Shown: piece by piece, positions 43,931 through 55,023 of the stretch
Position numbering within the stretch: position 1 is the stretch's first letter
Layout: the number at the start of each line of letters is the position of its first letter
DNA from: Marvania coccoides
Lineage: Eukaryota; Chlorophyta; Trebouxiophyceae; Chlorellales; Chlorellaceae
DNA length: 64,000 bases
Direction of reading: 5' to 3'
NCBI GenBank assembly: GCA_963854735.1
Contig: OY978100.1
Span: forward strand, 1,488,001-1,552,000
Position numbers and translations under genes: made by a program
Notes under the pieces: generated by a model
The model's database searches: none
The model's input: the letters and a program-made list of their open reading frames with translations, nothing else
What the model was told of the DNA's origin: nothing

Positions 43931-44984
43931 ATGTCCGATTTTGCTTGTCAAGGACAATTTTTGTCTGGGCCACCTCCTGGCATGAGGCGAGCTTCAAGAA
44001 ATTGGAAACTTGTATTTCAGTCGAGACATTCTCGACACCCAGCAGCAGCAGCAATCACCAGGGCGTCCATCCCTGGCCCCATTTACCTTTCATCTTCGTC
44101 CTCTGATCGAACAAGGCTGAATGCGGGAAACCAGTATTCCAACAGCTTCATCCCCTTCCCATTGAGGTAACCCTTCAACCCCCACCCTCTGACCACCCCC
44201 AGACCCCCTCACTCACTGCCGATCACCCTTTCTCACCGCCCCCCTCTTTGTGGCTTGCAGGGAGAATGACAACACCAAGAACACCCCGCCGCTGGTGCGC
44301 GTGCGCCTATCGGTGGAGTACCGCGTGCACAGCCGGCAGATGCTGTGCGTGGGGGGGTCCGCCATCCCCTTTGGCTGGTCTTTCCTGTCCATCGCCAAGG
44401 TACCGATGTCGTGGCAGCCCACCGACATCTGGACGGTCGACGTGGAGCTGCCTGCGGGCGCGCGGGTGGAGTACAAGTACGTCATCCTGGAGGAGCAAGA
44501 CTGGACGCGGCAGGTGAACGAGGCGGTTGAGGGGCGGGTGGAGTACCACTACCGCTCAGAGCCAGACATCTCGCCGCCAGACGTGCAGCGCATCACCAAG
44601 CAGATGGCCATCGTAGCGTGGCAGGCGGGGTCCAACCGCGTGCTGCAGGTGCCACGGGAGGCGGAGCTGGTGGAGCTTAAAGCCAATGGCATCACCGAGA
44701 TGGACCGACCCCTGGGGCCGCCGCCCGGGGGAGCTGGCGGCAGCAGGCTGTACGGGCAGCAGGCGCTGGGCAAGGACCGCGGCTACAGCAGCGGAGGGTC
44801 GTCGTCCGAGGAGCAGGACCCCGCCGCGTTCGCTGCGGCGACCACGGCCGCCGCCGCCGGCCCGTCGCCGGTGCTGTCCGAGCAAAACGGAATCTGGGAG
44901 CGGCTGACGATCGACGAAGTGGGGCGGCCGCTGCTGGAGCGGCGAGACGCTTGGGGGCGAGGAGAGTGGCCCTCCAGAGGCTAG
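43931..44984 (+). CDS. CBM20 starch-binding-domain protein, probably plastid
   Basis: Exons 43931-44166 and 44261-44984 give 319 residues. The first exon is Ser/Arg-rich and could be a transit peptide. Exon 2 begins the CBM20 fold: VRVRLSVEYRVHSRQMLCVGG, IPFGWSFLSIAKVPMSW, WTVDVELPAGARVEYKYVIL and W near the end of the domain (QDWTRQVNE). CBM20 binds alpha-glucans such as starch. No catalytic domain follows; the rest is linker and an acidic tail ending in Trp-rich DAWGRGEWPSRG. It may be a starch-granule scaffold or regulator rather than an enzyme. The domain call is firm, the role is inferred. Confidence 0.82.
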
Positions 44985-45822
44985 GCAGGGGCAGGGGTAG
45001 GGGTAGGGAGAGTCTTGGCTTTTCTCACTGCGCTTCACCTGACCCTCGGGAAATTTTTTCTACCTTAATATAGCACCACAATTTTTTCTTCTTTTTAATT
45101 AATAATGCTCCCCTTCACCGCCGCCGCCCTTCTGTGACGAAAAAATGAGGGAAACTGCCGCGTGTTGGGAGCGAGGCGCCGTGTGGCGCTACCATATTTA
45201 ACGACTCGTGACGTTATTAATGTGGCGCGTGCGTGGCGCCCCCCGCCCCCCTCCAATTTGGAACCTGTGGAGAACCATTTGTACACTTCAAAGAATGCCC
45301 TTGCTGCATTTTGACTGGCGTGCGCCAGTTGACACAGTGCAGCAGCAACGAAGAATTTCACACCCCCACACGCTGATCTACTCTTTTCCCTTCGTGCATT
45401 TTTCCTGAAGCGAAATATCCTTGTTTTTACACATTTCTTCTATAAAATATCCGAGCCGAGAGGAGACGGGTTAAGGGGAAACCAGCTAAGGCAGAAAGTT
45501 TTTGCGGCGGCGGTGGCAGCGGAAATGCCATGCTGGGTGGCATGAATCTCACCCTCAAATTCTCACCCCCTCCTCATTTTCTGCACGCATTTTTTTTAAA
45601 AAGGGGGACTTTCTTTTGCCCCCCGATACAAAGTCATCAAGCAAATTTGAGCCCTCGTCAAATTATTAAACTACGCCGAACTGGAGGCCACAAAAAACAT
45701 AGCACGGCGCTGCGTTTTATCGATCTACCTATGCGTCAGGTCAGGTCCCTTTTGGGTCTCTCTATTGCAAACACTCGTCCCTCTACTCTACTGCACATAC
45801 TCTTCCCTTTCTGCGAAACATT
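44985..45822. other. Convergent intergenic region, 0.84 kb
   Basis: Lies between the CBM20 gene (+) and the TIGR01589 gene (-). GC-rich patches and poly-T runs only; no gene recognised. Confidence 0.45.
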
Positions 45823-47007
45823 CTAAATTACCCCGCTGTCGTCGCCCAACCCAAACGTGGGCACGTGGCTATCGCCATTGTTGTCGTGGTCCATGCTGCG
45901 CAGGTCCGACAGCGAGAAGTTGCGGGCCAGGGTGGCAGGCACGCCCCCAGCCTGCCCCATCGCAGTCATCGGTGACGCCCCAGGCATAAATCTCAAATCC
46001 TCGGGGGTGGGCAAATTTCCCGCCAAATTCGCCAAGTCATTGTCAGACCCGATGTGGGGGAGCGCGCCAAAAAGCGGGCTGGGGCCTGGACCGTCCAGCC
46101 CGCCTCCAGGCATCTGCATGGCCTGCAGCATCGGGTCGCCGCCAGGCACCATGCGATCGTTTCCAGCCGAATGGTGGTAGGAAGAAGGCCCGTGGTGGTG
46201 GCCGCCCCCGCCGCCGTCGCGTGCCCCGCCTCCATTGGGCCCACCCTGGAACAAAGGGATGCCGGAGCGGGTGGCGGCGGCCGGGCCGGCGCCGCCGCCG
46301 CTCCAGCCGTGCTGCATGCGCTGCACCACCGCCACCTGCTGCTCCAGAAGGTGGTTGAACATGATGATCTGCGCCTTGAGCTTGAGCCGCGTGTAGTAGC
46401 ACCTGAAGAACTCTGGATTCTGTTCTTCTAGCTTCCCCCACACCAGCTGCGTGAACCCCGGGTCAATGGTGGCCTGCGTTTTCAGCACATTTACCACTTC
46501 GTCGCGCGCCATGTACAGCTGCAGACACCGCTCCACCAGGTTCTGCACCGTCTGAATGTCCTCTGGGGACACCGCACCGCCGGCGGGGCCGCTGGGACCG
46601 TCGCCGCCACCCTCCGTTCCGACTTCCCTCTCTGCTGCGGCAGCTGGCAGCGTGGTGGAGGCCTCGGGAGGGTGGGAGGCAGAGGGGGCTGATGCTATTA
46701 GCCCAACTTTGCCTGCTGCTGCTGTCGGTTGTGAGGGGGGGTGGGGAAACTGCTGCGGCGGCGGTGGCAACGGCCGGGGCGGCATTACGGGCACGCCCTG
46801 AGGCCGAAAAGGCTGGCCCTGGTCGGGAAGAAAGGGAGAGGGATGCGGTGCCATGGGCTGCTGCGGCCGTGCGTAGTGCCCTCCCCCCCCCCGCCCATTC
46901 AGCGGCGATGCTGCTGGTGGTGGTGCCGCCGCTGGCTGACCAGAAGGGCCGGGCGCAGGGGGGGGCGCGGCCTGCTGATCGCCCGCCGCGGGCCCTGCGC
47001 CTTGCAT
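45823..47007 (-). CDS. Plant-specific TIGR01589-domain protein
   Basis: Single large exon, 394 residues from the ATG at 47007. About residues 150-220 carry IQTVQNLVERCLQLYMARDE, VVNVLKTQATIDPGFTQLVW and KLEEQNPEFFRCYYTRLKLK then IIMFNHLLEQQ, which match the uncharacterised plant domain TIGR01589. Flanks are Pro-, Gly- and His-rich. The function in plants is unknown. The 5' end is uncertain: an acceptor-like CTTGCAG lies about 20 nt upstream of the ATG and a donor-like GTGAGA near 47121, so a 5' UTR intron or a small upstream exon may exist; no ATG was found in the upstream exon frame. Confidence 0.82.
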   Translation of the reverse strand: MQGAGPAAGDQQAAPPPAPGPSGQPAAAPPPAASPLNGRGGGGHYARPQQPMAPHPSPFLPDQGQPFRPQGVPVMPPRPLPPPPQQFPHPPSQPTAAAGKVGLIASAPSASHPPEASTTLPAAAAEREVGTEGGGDGPSGPAGGAVSPEDIQTVQNLVERCLQLYMARDEVVNVLKTQATIDPGFTQLVWGKLEEQNPEFFRCYYTRLKLKAQIIMFNHLLEQQVAVVQRMQHGWSGGGAGPAAATRSGIPLFQGGPNGGGARDGGGGGHHHGPSSYHHSAGNDRMVPGGDPMLQAMQMPGGGLDGPGPSPLFGALPHIGSDNDLANLAGNLPTPEDLRFMPGASPMTAMGQAGGVPATLARNFSLSDLRSMDHDNNGDSHVPTFGLGDDSGVI

Positions 47008-48148
47008 CGCAAGGTCGCTTCTCTTTGGGGTTCTGCAAGGGCGCATAATCTTTCTCAGAAAACGATAAACATAAACCTGAACGATCCCAAACATTTTCAG
47101 CCATCTCTCTTTCAATCTCACCTCTTTGGCGGCTGAACTGGTGGAGCCTAGTCGTGATCGTTATTTCATCGCATTATCCTGCGGCGTAGCTCGCTAGATC
47201 AAGCGGTGGGACCTCCCGTGCGGGCTCTCTAATCAATTTCCGTTTTCAGGGAGCGCGATTGCGAAGTCAGGCAGACCTTAGCGACGGAGAAAAATATACA
47301 AACGAGTTTAATAAAATTAATTCGAAAAAATCCGCTCATTTGGCTGCAAAAAATGATGGATAAGGAGAGGGCTTATCTCTAGCTCAGGGCATGCCAATTT
47401 GTGTTGCTATGAGGCTAGGGCTGTTCTAATTTCAGCATTGTGCCCTCTCTCATCAGACGATACAAGAACTCTTCTCCTTCCCCCAAGTTTATATATATAT
47501 ATATATACGTATATATATTTTTTTTAATTAAGATTTTCAGTTTGAAAACATTTGGGCCACGCTTGGCAATTTTGCATACTATGCACATGTGCAGCAACCT
47601 TGTAATCCATTTCTTGTTTATAACGGCGCGATGTGATCCATCAAACGACAGGAAAAAAATCCCACCCACCGACCGCCTCTGTTTCCGCTGTGCCACAACC
47701 CGGTGGGCCTCTCTGTTCTGCTCCGCCGCCTGACATCGCCATTGCCTGCCCAAGCGATCGCTGAGAAACCTGCAGAATGGCACTCGACCTCGACCTGGGT
47801 GGTGCTTGCAGCATTTAATATGAAATTACGAGCATAGCTCATGGTAAGCTTCCTGCTTCTCCCCCTCCGTCAAAGCAGGAACTTCAAAGCAATCTGATAA
47901 TCAATCTGTCACAGTGTCTCTTTTCTTTTCCGGGGGGGAAGATGACGTTTCATCAATGTGACGGTTACATTCAAAAGTGACCCTAGGAGATCCTCTTCGC
48001 AAATTTTCAGGGGAAATTCCACGCCTTTACATTTTTATTTAAATAATCTAGCAAGCCGGATCAGAAAGTGCCGTACTTAAAGCTGAAATTTTTATTTCCG
48101 CCCTATTTTCTAGAATCTGAATAATCCACGCACCGCCGACCCTCCGCA
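47008..48148. promoter_or_regulatory. Divergent spacer, TIGR01589 (-) and RRM protein (+)
   Basis: 1.1 kb, AT-rich, with a (TA)n tract at 47488-47518. Should contain both promoters and a probable 5' UTR exon of the minus-strand gene around 47122-47160. No tRNA or other RNA recognised. Confidence 0.4.
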
Positions 48149-49211
48149 ATGGACAGTCTTATTGGGTACTCCCTGGAAAACAAACTTGGTGGGTCATCAT
48201 TCCTTCATGCGCCCTCGAAACATTCACACCCCTCTCACACTTTTTCGTTCATCCCCCCGCCGTCCCCTATATGATGGGAAAAAACCCCGCCGTTCCCTGT
48301 ATGCAGTTCTCCTGTCCCATCTCCAGGCCTTGCAGCTGACCCCCATTAGTGCATCAGATCCAACGACCCCTGAAATTTTGGACAACAGCGCCCCGTGGCA
48401 CTTCGACAGCACTGCGATTGCACCCCCACCCCGGCAGTCGCAGCGTGGCGCTCACAAGAGCAAGAGCAAGGAAGAACAGATCCGACGCACGGTCTACGTC
48501 AATGAGCTCGATCGTGCACTGACCGAGCAAGATCTGGCCACCTTCTTCTCCTCGTGTGGCACCATTGTCGACTGCCGCATTTGCGGCACAGCGCCCACTC
48601 CGTTGCGCTTCGCCTTCATCGAGTTTTTCGAGGAGATCGGCGCCCGCCGTGCTCTCTCCCTGTCTGGGTGCTTTCTGAGGTCTTCCGCTGTCCGCGTGAG
48701 CCCCTCCAAAACCGCCATCGTCCCTGTCAAAAATGAGTACCTTCCTTCCTCAGACGAAGAGCGTGGGGCAGTGACCCGCACAGTTTATGTTGCCAACATC
48801 CACCAATCTATCGACCGCGCCCAGCTGCACGTTTTTTTCTCCAACCTGTGCGGGGCTGTTGACAAAATTCGCGTGCTGCATAATGGGGACGCAGAGCACG
48901 AAACAAAAATTGCTTTCGTAGAGTTTGCCACGCCAGAAGGCGCAGCTGCAGCGCTGAAGTGCACCGGCGCACTGCTGAGCTCGGTGCCAATCCGCATTCT
49001 GCCGTCGAAAACGCCGGTGCGGGCCAACCGGGGCCGCGGCCGCTCTGGGCAGCCAAAGCATGCAAGGCAACAGCTTTCTGACGGGCTGGCGACGCCATGG
49101 TCGGCAGCTTCGTCATTTATTGGCAGCTTTATCACGGGAAACAACCCATGGGCACCCCAAGGTAGCTCCCCAGCGCTGTCTCCTTCACCGTCGTGGTCTT
49201 CACTTTTGTGA
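48149..49211 (+). CDS. Two-RRM RNA-binding protein, CID8-13-like (copy 1)
   Basis: Exons 48149-48188 and 48307-49211 give 314 residues. RRM1 covers about 73-145 (RRTVYVNELD, LRFAFIEF) and RRM2 about 170-240 (RTVYVANIHQ, KIAFVEF). The phrase VDCRICG after RRM1 RNP2 and the closing PSKTAI and PSKTPVR match plant CTC-interacting-domain proteins CID8-13, which bind poly(A)-binding protein. The short N-terminus shows no clear PAM2 motif. The 40-nt first exon (MDSLIGYSLENKL) is supported by phase and by the equivalent exon in the paralogue at 51091. Expected role: cytoplasmic or nuclear mRNA binding. Confidence 0.85.
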
Positions 49212-50175
49212 TATTTTTTCCTTTTAATTAGATAACTTTAGCGGAGTCTGTTTAGGATAGCGGTATTCATAAACGCGCTCATCCAATTACGTGCACCCAA
49301 GTACACGATTCTGTGGCGTTGACGCCAGCAACTTTATTTTTATTTATTACATTTTTCTTTATTACTGTCCGCATAAGCGTCAAGTACGCAATCAACCTTT
49401 TTCGATCTCTGTTCCTCTTTTTATCCAGCCATGCTTTTCATTTTTACGTACACCCAAAATACCTTTTTTCACGGAAGTGTTTAATATTGTCTTTCTCAAA
49501 CCTTGTTTTATTACTTAACTTTGTTAATATTAGTCTGAAAAATCGTCTAAGTGCGCAACTAGCTCTTTTATCTCAAATTTCCTTCCTTTGTCACTAACAA
49601 CAGTGTAACACACCGAGTGTTTTACATTTCCATGCACCCTCTTTCCTCCAATCCAATATATACTTTATAATATAAGTGTCATTTACTTTCTATTTCTGTT
49701 GGCAGTCTTATTTTTTTTCCCCCATCATCTTCAGTTAACTCGAGATAGCTTCATCAATAAGAGCTTTTCCCTCGAGACACTGTTTTTCCCATTCCTGCGG
49801 ATATAAACTACAGACATTAAATAAACTCTCGTTTGGTACTATTAAATAATTAAAATTGTCTCGGTTTTAAAACCAGCCGTTCGCTGCTACTTCTAAAAGC
49901 ACTCGACCGCGTTGCGTGTCCTCTGTCTTCTGCATGTAAGATTATGTAGCACAGTCTAATGCGTGTTAGAAGGGTTAGAAGGGTTAGACCCCCCCCCCCC
50001 CTAGAAGGGTCAGCCAGCAAAAATTCAAACGAAAAAAACACATCTCCGAAGTTCCCTGAAAATTCCCATTTATTTTCCCTTTTCACACACATTCTCAAAA
50101 CTCATTAAGGAACATAACGCCGTTTTGATTGCAACACTGGTATCTTTGACACAATAAAACTTGAAGTAACATGAT
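49212..50175. other. AT-rich intergenic region, 0.96 kb
   Basis: Very AT-rich; includes GTTAGAAGG twice and a poly-C run near 49990. No gene or known element recognised. Confidence 0.5.
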
Positions 50176-50907
50176 ATGAAATCAACCATTTTGCGTGGGC
50201 CGTGCCTTTCGTCCGGAGCTTTGCTGCTTCGCTCGCCTCGCATTCCTGGCCTGTCCACTTTTTACCATCAACGGGGCTACCGCTGCGTGGCAGAAGAGAA
50301 AGGCGCCCAAGAAGAGGACCACACCGCTCCGACGCTGCCCCCGCCTCGAAGCTCATCGTCTTTCGTACGCGCCGCGCCAGTTATTTCTTACGAGCGCACT
50401 CGAGCCTGCGCAAGATGCCAGGGTACCCGCCTAGTGCGATGTTCATCCTGCGGCGGCAGCGGCAAGCTGCCAGCAGGTGGGAAGGCTCTCTTCAATTTTT
50501 CTACGCCTAGACTTTTTTTTTGGTTGCTCCCTTGGCTCTAACACGATTTTTCTCCTCTAGGTGGCTACAATGCGCGCAACCCGGTCTCCCTTGCCCGCAT
50601 TTTGAACTCCAAGTGGACCGCTATGGAGCGAACCCTGGGTTGGCGCCATTTCCGAGTGACTCAAAAGCGGAAGCAAGGGAGCGACACCTTCCTGCTCCTG
50701 GTGGCGACGTGCGATGAAACGGCGCAGCTGTGGGTGAACTCGAAAAACCTGAAGGAGCGGAGCCTGTGGGCAGCGGGGTGGCTCCAGAGGACGGAGATGA
50801 GGGCTCTGGAAGAGCAGGCCGGTGGCGCAGACTGCAAGATTTGCAAAGGAAGTGGCCAGCTGGCGTGCCCGCTGTGCGAGCTTGCAGGCACTGTGGTGGA
50901 ACTATAG
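50176..50907 (+). CDS. DnaJ-type zinc-finger protein, probably organellar
   Basis: Exons 50176-50476 and 50561-50907 give 215 residues. An N-terminal Ser/Arg-rich region looks like an organelle presequence (MKSTILRGPCLSSGALLLRS). CARCQGTRLVRCSSCGGSGK is a CxxCxG zinc-binding pair. After a conserved middle (WTAMERTLGWRHFRVTQKRK, LLVATCDETAQLWVN) a second pair follows near the C-terminus (CKICKGSGQLACPLC). This split DnaJ-like cysteine-rich domain without a J domain resembles plant organellar thiol/chaperone proteins of the BSD2/PSA2/LQY1 kind, but the middle region differs. It lies between the two RRM paralogues. Confidence 0.75.
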
Positions 50908-51090
50908 CATAGCTAGGAAATGGGATCGCCGCCCTAGCCCAGCCCATCCAAATTCACCAATTCTTTATATATCTATATATTCTTTGGTTATTTAATTCAG
51001 GCCATTTTGCATCAAAGGACGTCTTGCATAGTCCTTTTGGCTCGCATCAATTTAAAAATAAGATGATCTCTCAAGTTGTTCGCTTTTTTC

Positions 51091-52253
51091 ATGGAAAATA
51101 GCCTAGGTAGGTGCTCGCGATCTCCCCCCCAATATGGCATCTATTGACTTGTTTGATGTAAATTAAGCGAGGTCCCCCCCCTTTAGGTCGCCCCACCCCG
51201 CCGCCGTTGGGTTTGTCAAGCAGCAGCGAGAGCGACGCAATATCCACTCTCCCTGAAGGCAAGTTTCTATCAATAGATAAAAGAAAACACATTTTCATGC
51301 CTGCACTCTCTCCTCTTCTCCCGCCACCGCTTCTTTTGCCCCGCCCCTCAGCTACTTGACTAATGCCTGTATCGTTTCTATTTCATCTTCCTGCTAATGA
51401 TGCAGTCATCCTATTACAGCTCCGAGCCCTCCAACTCAGCCGCAGCACCTCCGCTGCTGATGCCACTCCTGAGAGGCACAACTCCTCCGAGCCATTCTTG
51501 CAGCAGCAGCAGCAGCTGGCGCAACAACGGCCTCAGAGGCACAAAAACGAGCAGATTCGCTGCACAGTCTACATCAATGAGCTCGATCGAGGGGTAAACG
51601 AGCAGGAGCTGGCCGCGCTCTTCGCCCTTTGCGGCACCGTCGTCGACTGCCGCGTCTGCGGCAACCCCAAGAACGCCACACGCTTCGGTTTTGTCGAATT
51701 TTCGGACGCGGTAGCTGCCCGTCGAGCCCTTGCCCTCACTGGAGCAGTCATCAGAGGACGGACCATCCGGGTGTTCCCCTCGACCACAGCCATTCAGCCA
51801 ATCAACGGCCACTACCTCCCGCGGTGTGAAGAGGAGCGGGAAGCGGTGGACAAAACTGTCTACGTCTCCAACATCCACTGCGCCATTGAGCGCAACCAGG
51901 TGCACGCTTTCTTCTACAGCCTCTGCGGACCCATCACAAAAATCAAGCTGCTGGGGGACGGCCAGCACCAGTCGAAGATCGCGTTCGTGGAGTTTTGCAC
52001 GCTGGAAGGGGCAGCGCTGGCGGTGAAATGCTCCGGCGTGCTGCTGGGGCTGCTGCCGCTGCGCGTGACCCCCAGCAAGACTCCCATCAGGCCTGAGAAG
52101 AAAAAAGGGCGCGAGGGTGTGCAGCATGGGCAGCTTCAGCCTAAGGCGCATCTGTGGTTGCCGCCCCCATCGCCGTTTGCTGCCGCCAGTCTTCAGTCGG
52201 AGACTGGCTCAAGTATGCTCCACAGCCTCCCTTTTGGAGCCTTCCATTCATGA
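51091..52253 (+). CDS. Two-RRM RNA-binding protein, CID8-13-like (copy 2)
   Basis: Exons 51091-51106 and 51406-52253 give 287 residues. RRM1 (CTVYINELDRGVNEQELAAL, RFGFVEF) and RRM2 (KTVYVSNIHC, KIAFVEF, PSKTPIRP) closely match copy 1, including VVDCRVCG and VLLG. The 16-nt first exon (MENSL plus one base) was chosen because its phase-1 donor GTAGGT and the acceptor at 51401-51405 mirror copy 1, where the same phase-1 intron precedes a V(I)LLxxLxALQL segment. Alternatively the ATG at 51363 could start translation without splicing. C-terminal tails differ between the copies. Confidence 0.82.
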
Positions 52254-53500
52254 TGCCCCCTAATATCTACTATTACTACTGCAATTTATTAACCGGCAAT
52301 AATATATTGGGGGTTTATACGAACAATCCAATCCATTGCTATTTTTTTCAAGGCCCCCATTTTTCAAGACTATGCTTGATACTCTTTTACTTACTGTGCT
52401 TACTAACAATTTTCGTTTTTATGCTAGTTTTCCATTCAAGAAAAGGCAGAATGCCACCTCGAAACTAGCCACTTCTTCTTATTCTTTCCATGCAAGCTAT
52501 TTTTTTTTTTTTTTTTTTGTATCCCAGTATTCTCCGTATTCTTTTCCTATTTTCTTTTTCACAAGGGCGAATAAATGCGGTTCCTTATTCTCAAGTTTTT
52601 TTTTTTTAATTGTCCGAGTATTATTTTTTCATCAGTATGCATTTCATCAGTATGCATTTTTATTCATTACTAATCGCAACCTTCAGTCGTACACAATAGA
52701 GAATTAATTTTTACGTTCAAAAATGGCACAGCCACTAGGCGTTGTTGCTACCAAGTTTATGTTTCGTCCCTAATTAATACTGCTGAACAAAGTTCACCTC
52801 TGAATTAAACTAGAAATTCGTTTTTTTAAACAACTTCCTCTGGTGGAGGCTGTGGTTAGTTTCCTAAGGCTTCCTAAGAAATTTTCTTAGGAAGCCAAAG
52901 TTCCTCCTAAGCAAGACGCAGGGTGAAACCGTCTCCTAAGGATTCCCTTAGGTGCACCTTCCATGTAACAATATATAGTTCCTAAGGCGTTCCTAAGGTC
53001 ACCTAAGAAATACCCCCTTAGGAGATATCTTAGGAAAAAAGTGATTCTAAGAAAAATCTTAGGAAAAACCTTAGGAAAAATCCTGGTTTCTTAGGGAAAA
53101 ATGGCGTTTTTCTTAGGAGCAGCTTTTTCCTAAGGTTTTTCTTAGGAGCGTTCCTTAGCAACCCGATGCATTCAACCAAGAAATCATTTCTTAGGAAACA
53201 GGCGTTCCTAAGGAAAATTTCTTAGGAAATTGAAGTTTACCTCCACCAGAGAATTCATCTATTTTTTTAAACAGCTTGGTAATACTCGAATAACTTATCA
53301 TTTATTTATTCTTTTGCTGTCCTCTCTCACCTTCTATGGTTTAAAGTTATACTAAAAGCCACCAAGCCCATTTGTCGCTAGCTTTTGGCGGGAAACTGAG
53401 AGGCGGCGGTAGTACTCAAGGCGCATCCACTGTTGAATAGACCTCACTCATTATAGTTATAACTAGACGTGTTTAAACATAATTTGTGAAATTCTGATCA
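52254..53500. other. AT-rich spacer with candidate MITE
   Basis: Convergent spacer between the RRM gene (+) and the E2 gene (-). Long A/T homopolymers, then a 414-bp inverted-repeat element at 52838-53251. Confidence 0.5.
52838..53251. mobile_element. Fold-back element rich in CCTAAG/CTTAGG with 12-bp terminal inverted repeats
   Basis: CTCTGGTGGAGG (52838-52849) is the exact reverse complement of CCTCCACCAGAG (53240-53251). Inside are about 9 CCTAAG and 11 CTTAGG motifs, the first form mostly on the left and the second mostly on the right, so the element can fold on itself. Flanks on both sides share a TTTTTTTAAACA(A/G)CTT sequence, which may be a diverged target-site duplication. Confidence 0.55.
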
Positions 53501-54435
53501 CTAATGCCAGGAAAGCTTGGACCTTTTTGAAGCAGGAGACGCTGCTGTGGCTTCCAAAGATTTTTTCTCGCTGTCTGCCACGTCACCTTGCTGCAGCTGC
53601 ACCAGAAGAGACCGATTTTCTGAGCCGCTGTCGCCACTTTCTCTAGCAACAAAATTTCCTCCGTCACCTCCACTTCCTCCCTCAGCCTTCGCGTCGTCGC
53701 CTTTTTCATGTGGCGCTTCTTTGGAGCTTATTGCAGCTTCTGCGCTGCAGCCCCCACCGTCGGCCAGCTGTACGGCGTACTGCCGCGTCCACTGCCGCGC
53801 CTTGGAATCAAACGCCCCACGGTTGCGGATGTACTCGTGGGTCTGCGACAGAAAACTTTCTTTTTACTTTTTACTGAACTGCAATAACCGCCTCTCAAAA
53901 AAGAAAAAAACAGTTTCTGCCCTCGCTCAAGCGTCATTATTCCTGGTTCTCACCGTCTCTGGCACCAGTCCGTCGTCAGGGTTGGGGTCTGACAGCAGCA
54001 GAGCGATGCAGGTGAGCACAGTGCCGAGGTTGAGGGACGGCTTCCATGCGCCCTTGGGGGGAGGGTTCAGGATGTCCAGGCAGATTCTGCCATCAGCATC
54101 GATGTTGCAGTGGTACACGGGGGTGACGAACTGCACTTTGGGGGGCTCCATGGGGTACCTTAAGAGCGAGAAAACGAGGGTGATGAGAAAGGAACAGAGG
54201 ATACGTACAGGACTGCCAACGGGGGGGCTCCTGTACTGATTGTGGCTCACCTCATCGGAATGTGGATGCTGAGCTTGAACACGCCGCCTTCATAGACGGT
54301 GCCAGCTGGGCCAGTGATGGAGGCGTCCAGCTCCGTCAGCTTGTCGTTTTTGGGGCCCGCCCAGGCGCCGGGAGGAGGGTCCTTTTGGAGCATTGCAATC
54401 TCCTTTTGCAGCCGGGCGATTGCTAGTGTTCCCAT
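53501..54435 (-). CDS. UBE2T-like ubiquitin-conjugating enzyme E2
   Basis: Exons 54435-54251, 54158-53954 and 53842-53501 give 243 residues. The UBC fold is complete: [38 protein letters not shown], then [20 protein letters not shown] with catalytic Cys88, and [16 protein letters not shown]. The PPPKGAW and DPNPDDGL segments are typical of UBE2T (plant UBC37), the Fanconi anaemia E2 that monoubiquitinates FANCD2/FANCI. The canonical HPN is HCN here. After the fold, about 90 residues of Ser/Glu/Lys-rich tail follow, ending in KRSKLSWH; human UBE2T has a shorter tail. Role in interstrand crosslink repair is inferred from family. Confidence 0.9.
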
Positions 54436-55023
54436 CGTGTTGTTTGTTTAAATTGATATGATTTTTTGAACTAGAGTATGAGATTTTGTGACTGATGCCC
54501 GGCGTTACTTGCAAGCTGGACCCGACGGTCTTTTAATTCGGGCCTAGATTTATTTTGGAGAAATAATTCAAGCTGGCAACGCAGATTTCGCTCAAATCAA
54601 ACGCAAATATTTTTGGACGTTCAGTCTGCGGGCAAAGAGAGCTCTGAGGCAAAATTTGGCAAATACGGGTATTTCGCTCGTCGTCAACATTAAAAAATAT
54701 AAGGCGAAACCTTATACGCTGGTTCTCTGATTTTCTTGACAACTCACTTTTCCAATCCCATTCACGAGAACGAGGGACAGTTCACCTCCATTTTACTGTT
54801 TAAAAGTGCCCGTAATAATATGAGGGCACTGCGCTGCCTTCAAATCGCTGAACACAGCCGTAAAAGTTGAACACACTGCAGAGCCCAATATTATATAATT
54901 TATCTCAGGCAAGTCTCCTTCTGGCCGCTTCAGCTTATTTCATTTGCTGCATTGAAACACGTGCACATAAGTGTTAATGGCGGGTTTTTGCAGGCCAGCT
55001 CTTTACGTAATTCCCACCCAATC
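54436..55023. promoter_or_regulatory. Divergent spacer, UBE2T-like (-) and SET protein (+)
   Basis: 588 bp between start codons, expected to hold both promoters. A TTTTTGCAG acceptor-like site just before 55000 could end a 5' UTR intron of the SET gene. Confidence 0.35.

Noticed and set aside
47160..47240. tRNA-like GC-rich patch
   Set aside because: No clover-leaf pairing or B-box (GGTTCGA-type) could be found.
49965..49990. Telomere-like GTTAGAAGG repeats beside poly-C
   Set aside because: Only two units and no array; probably chance in AT-rich sequence.
52500..52620. Possible CRISPR or retroelement in the poly-T region
   Set aside because: Only homopolymer runs; no regular repeat-spacer pattern and no reverse transcriptase ORF.
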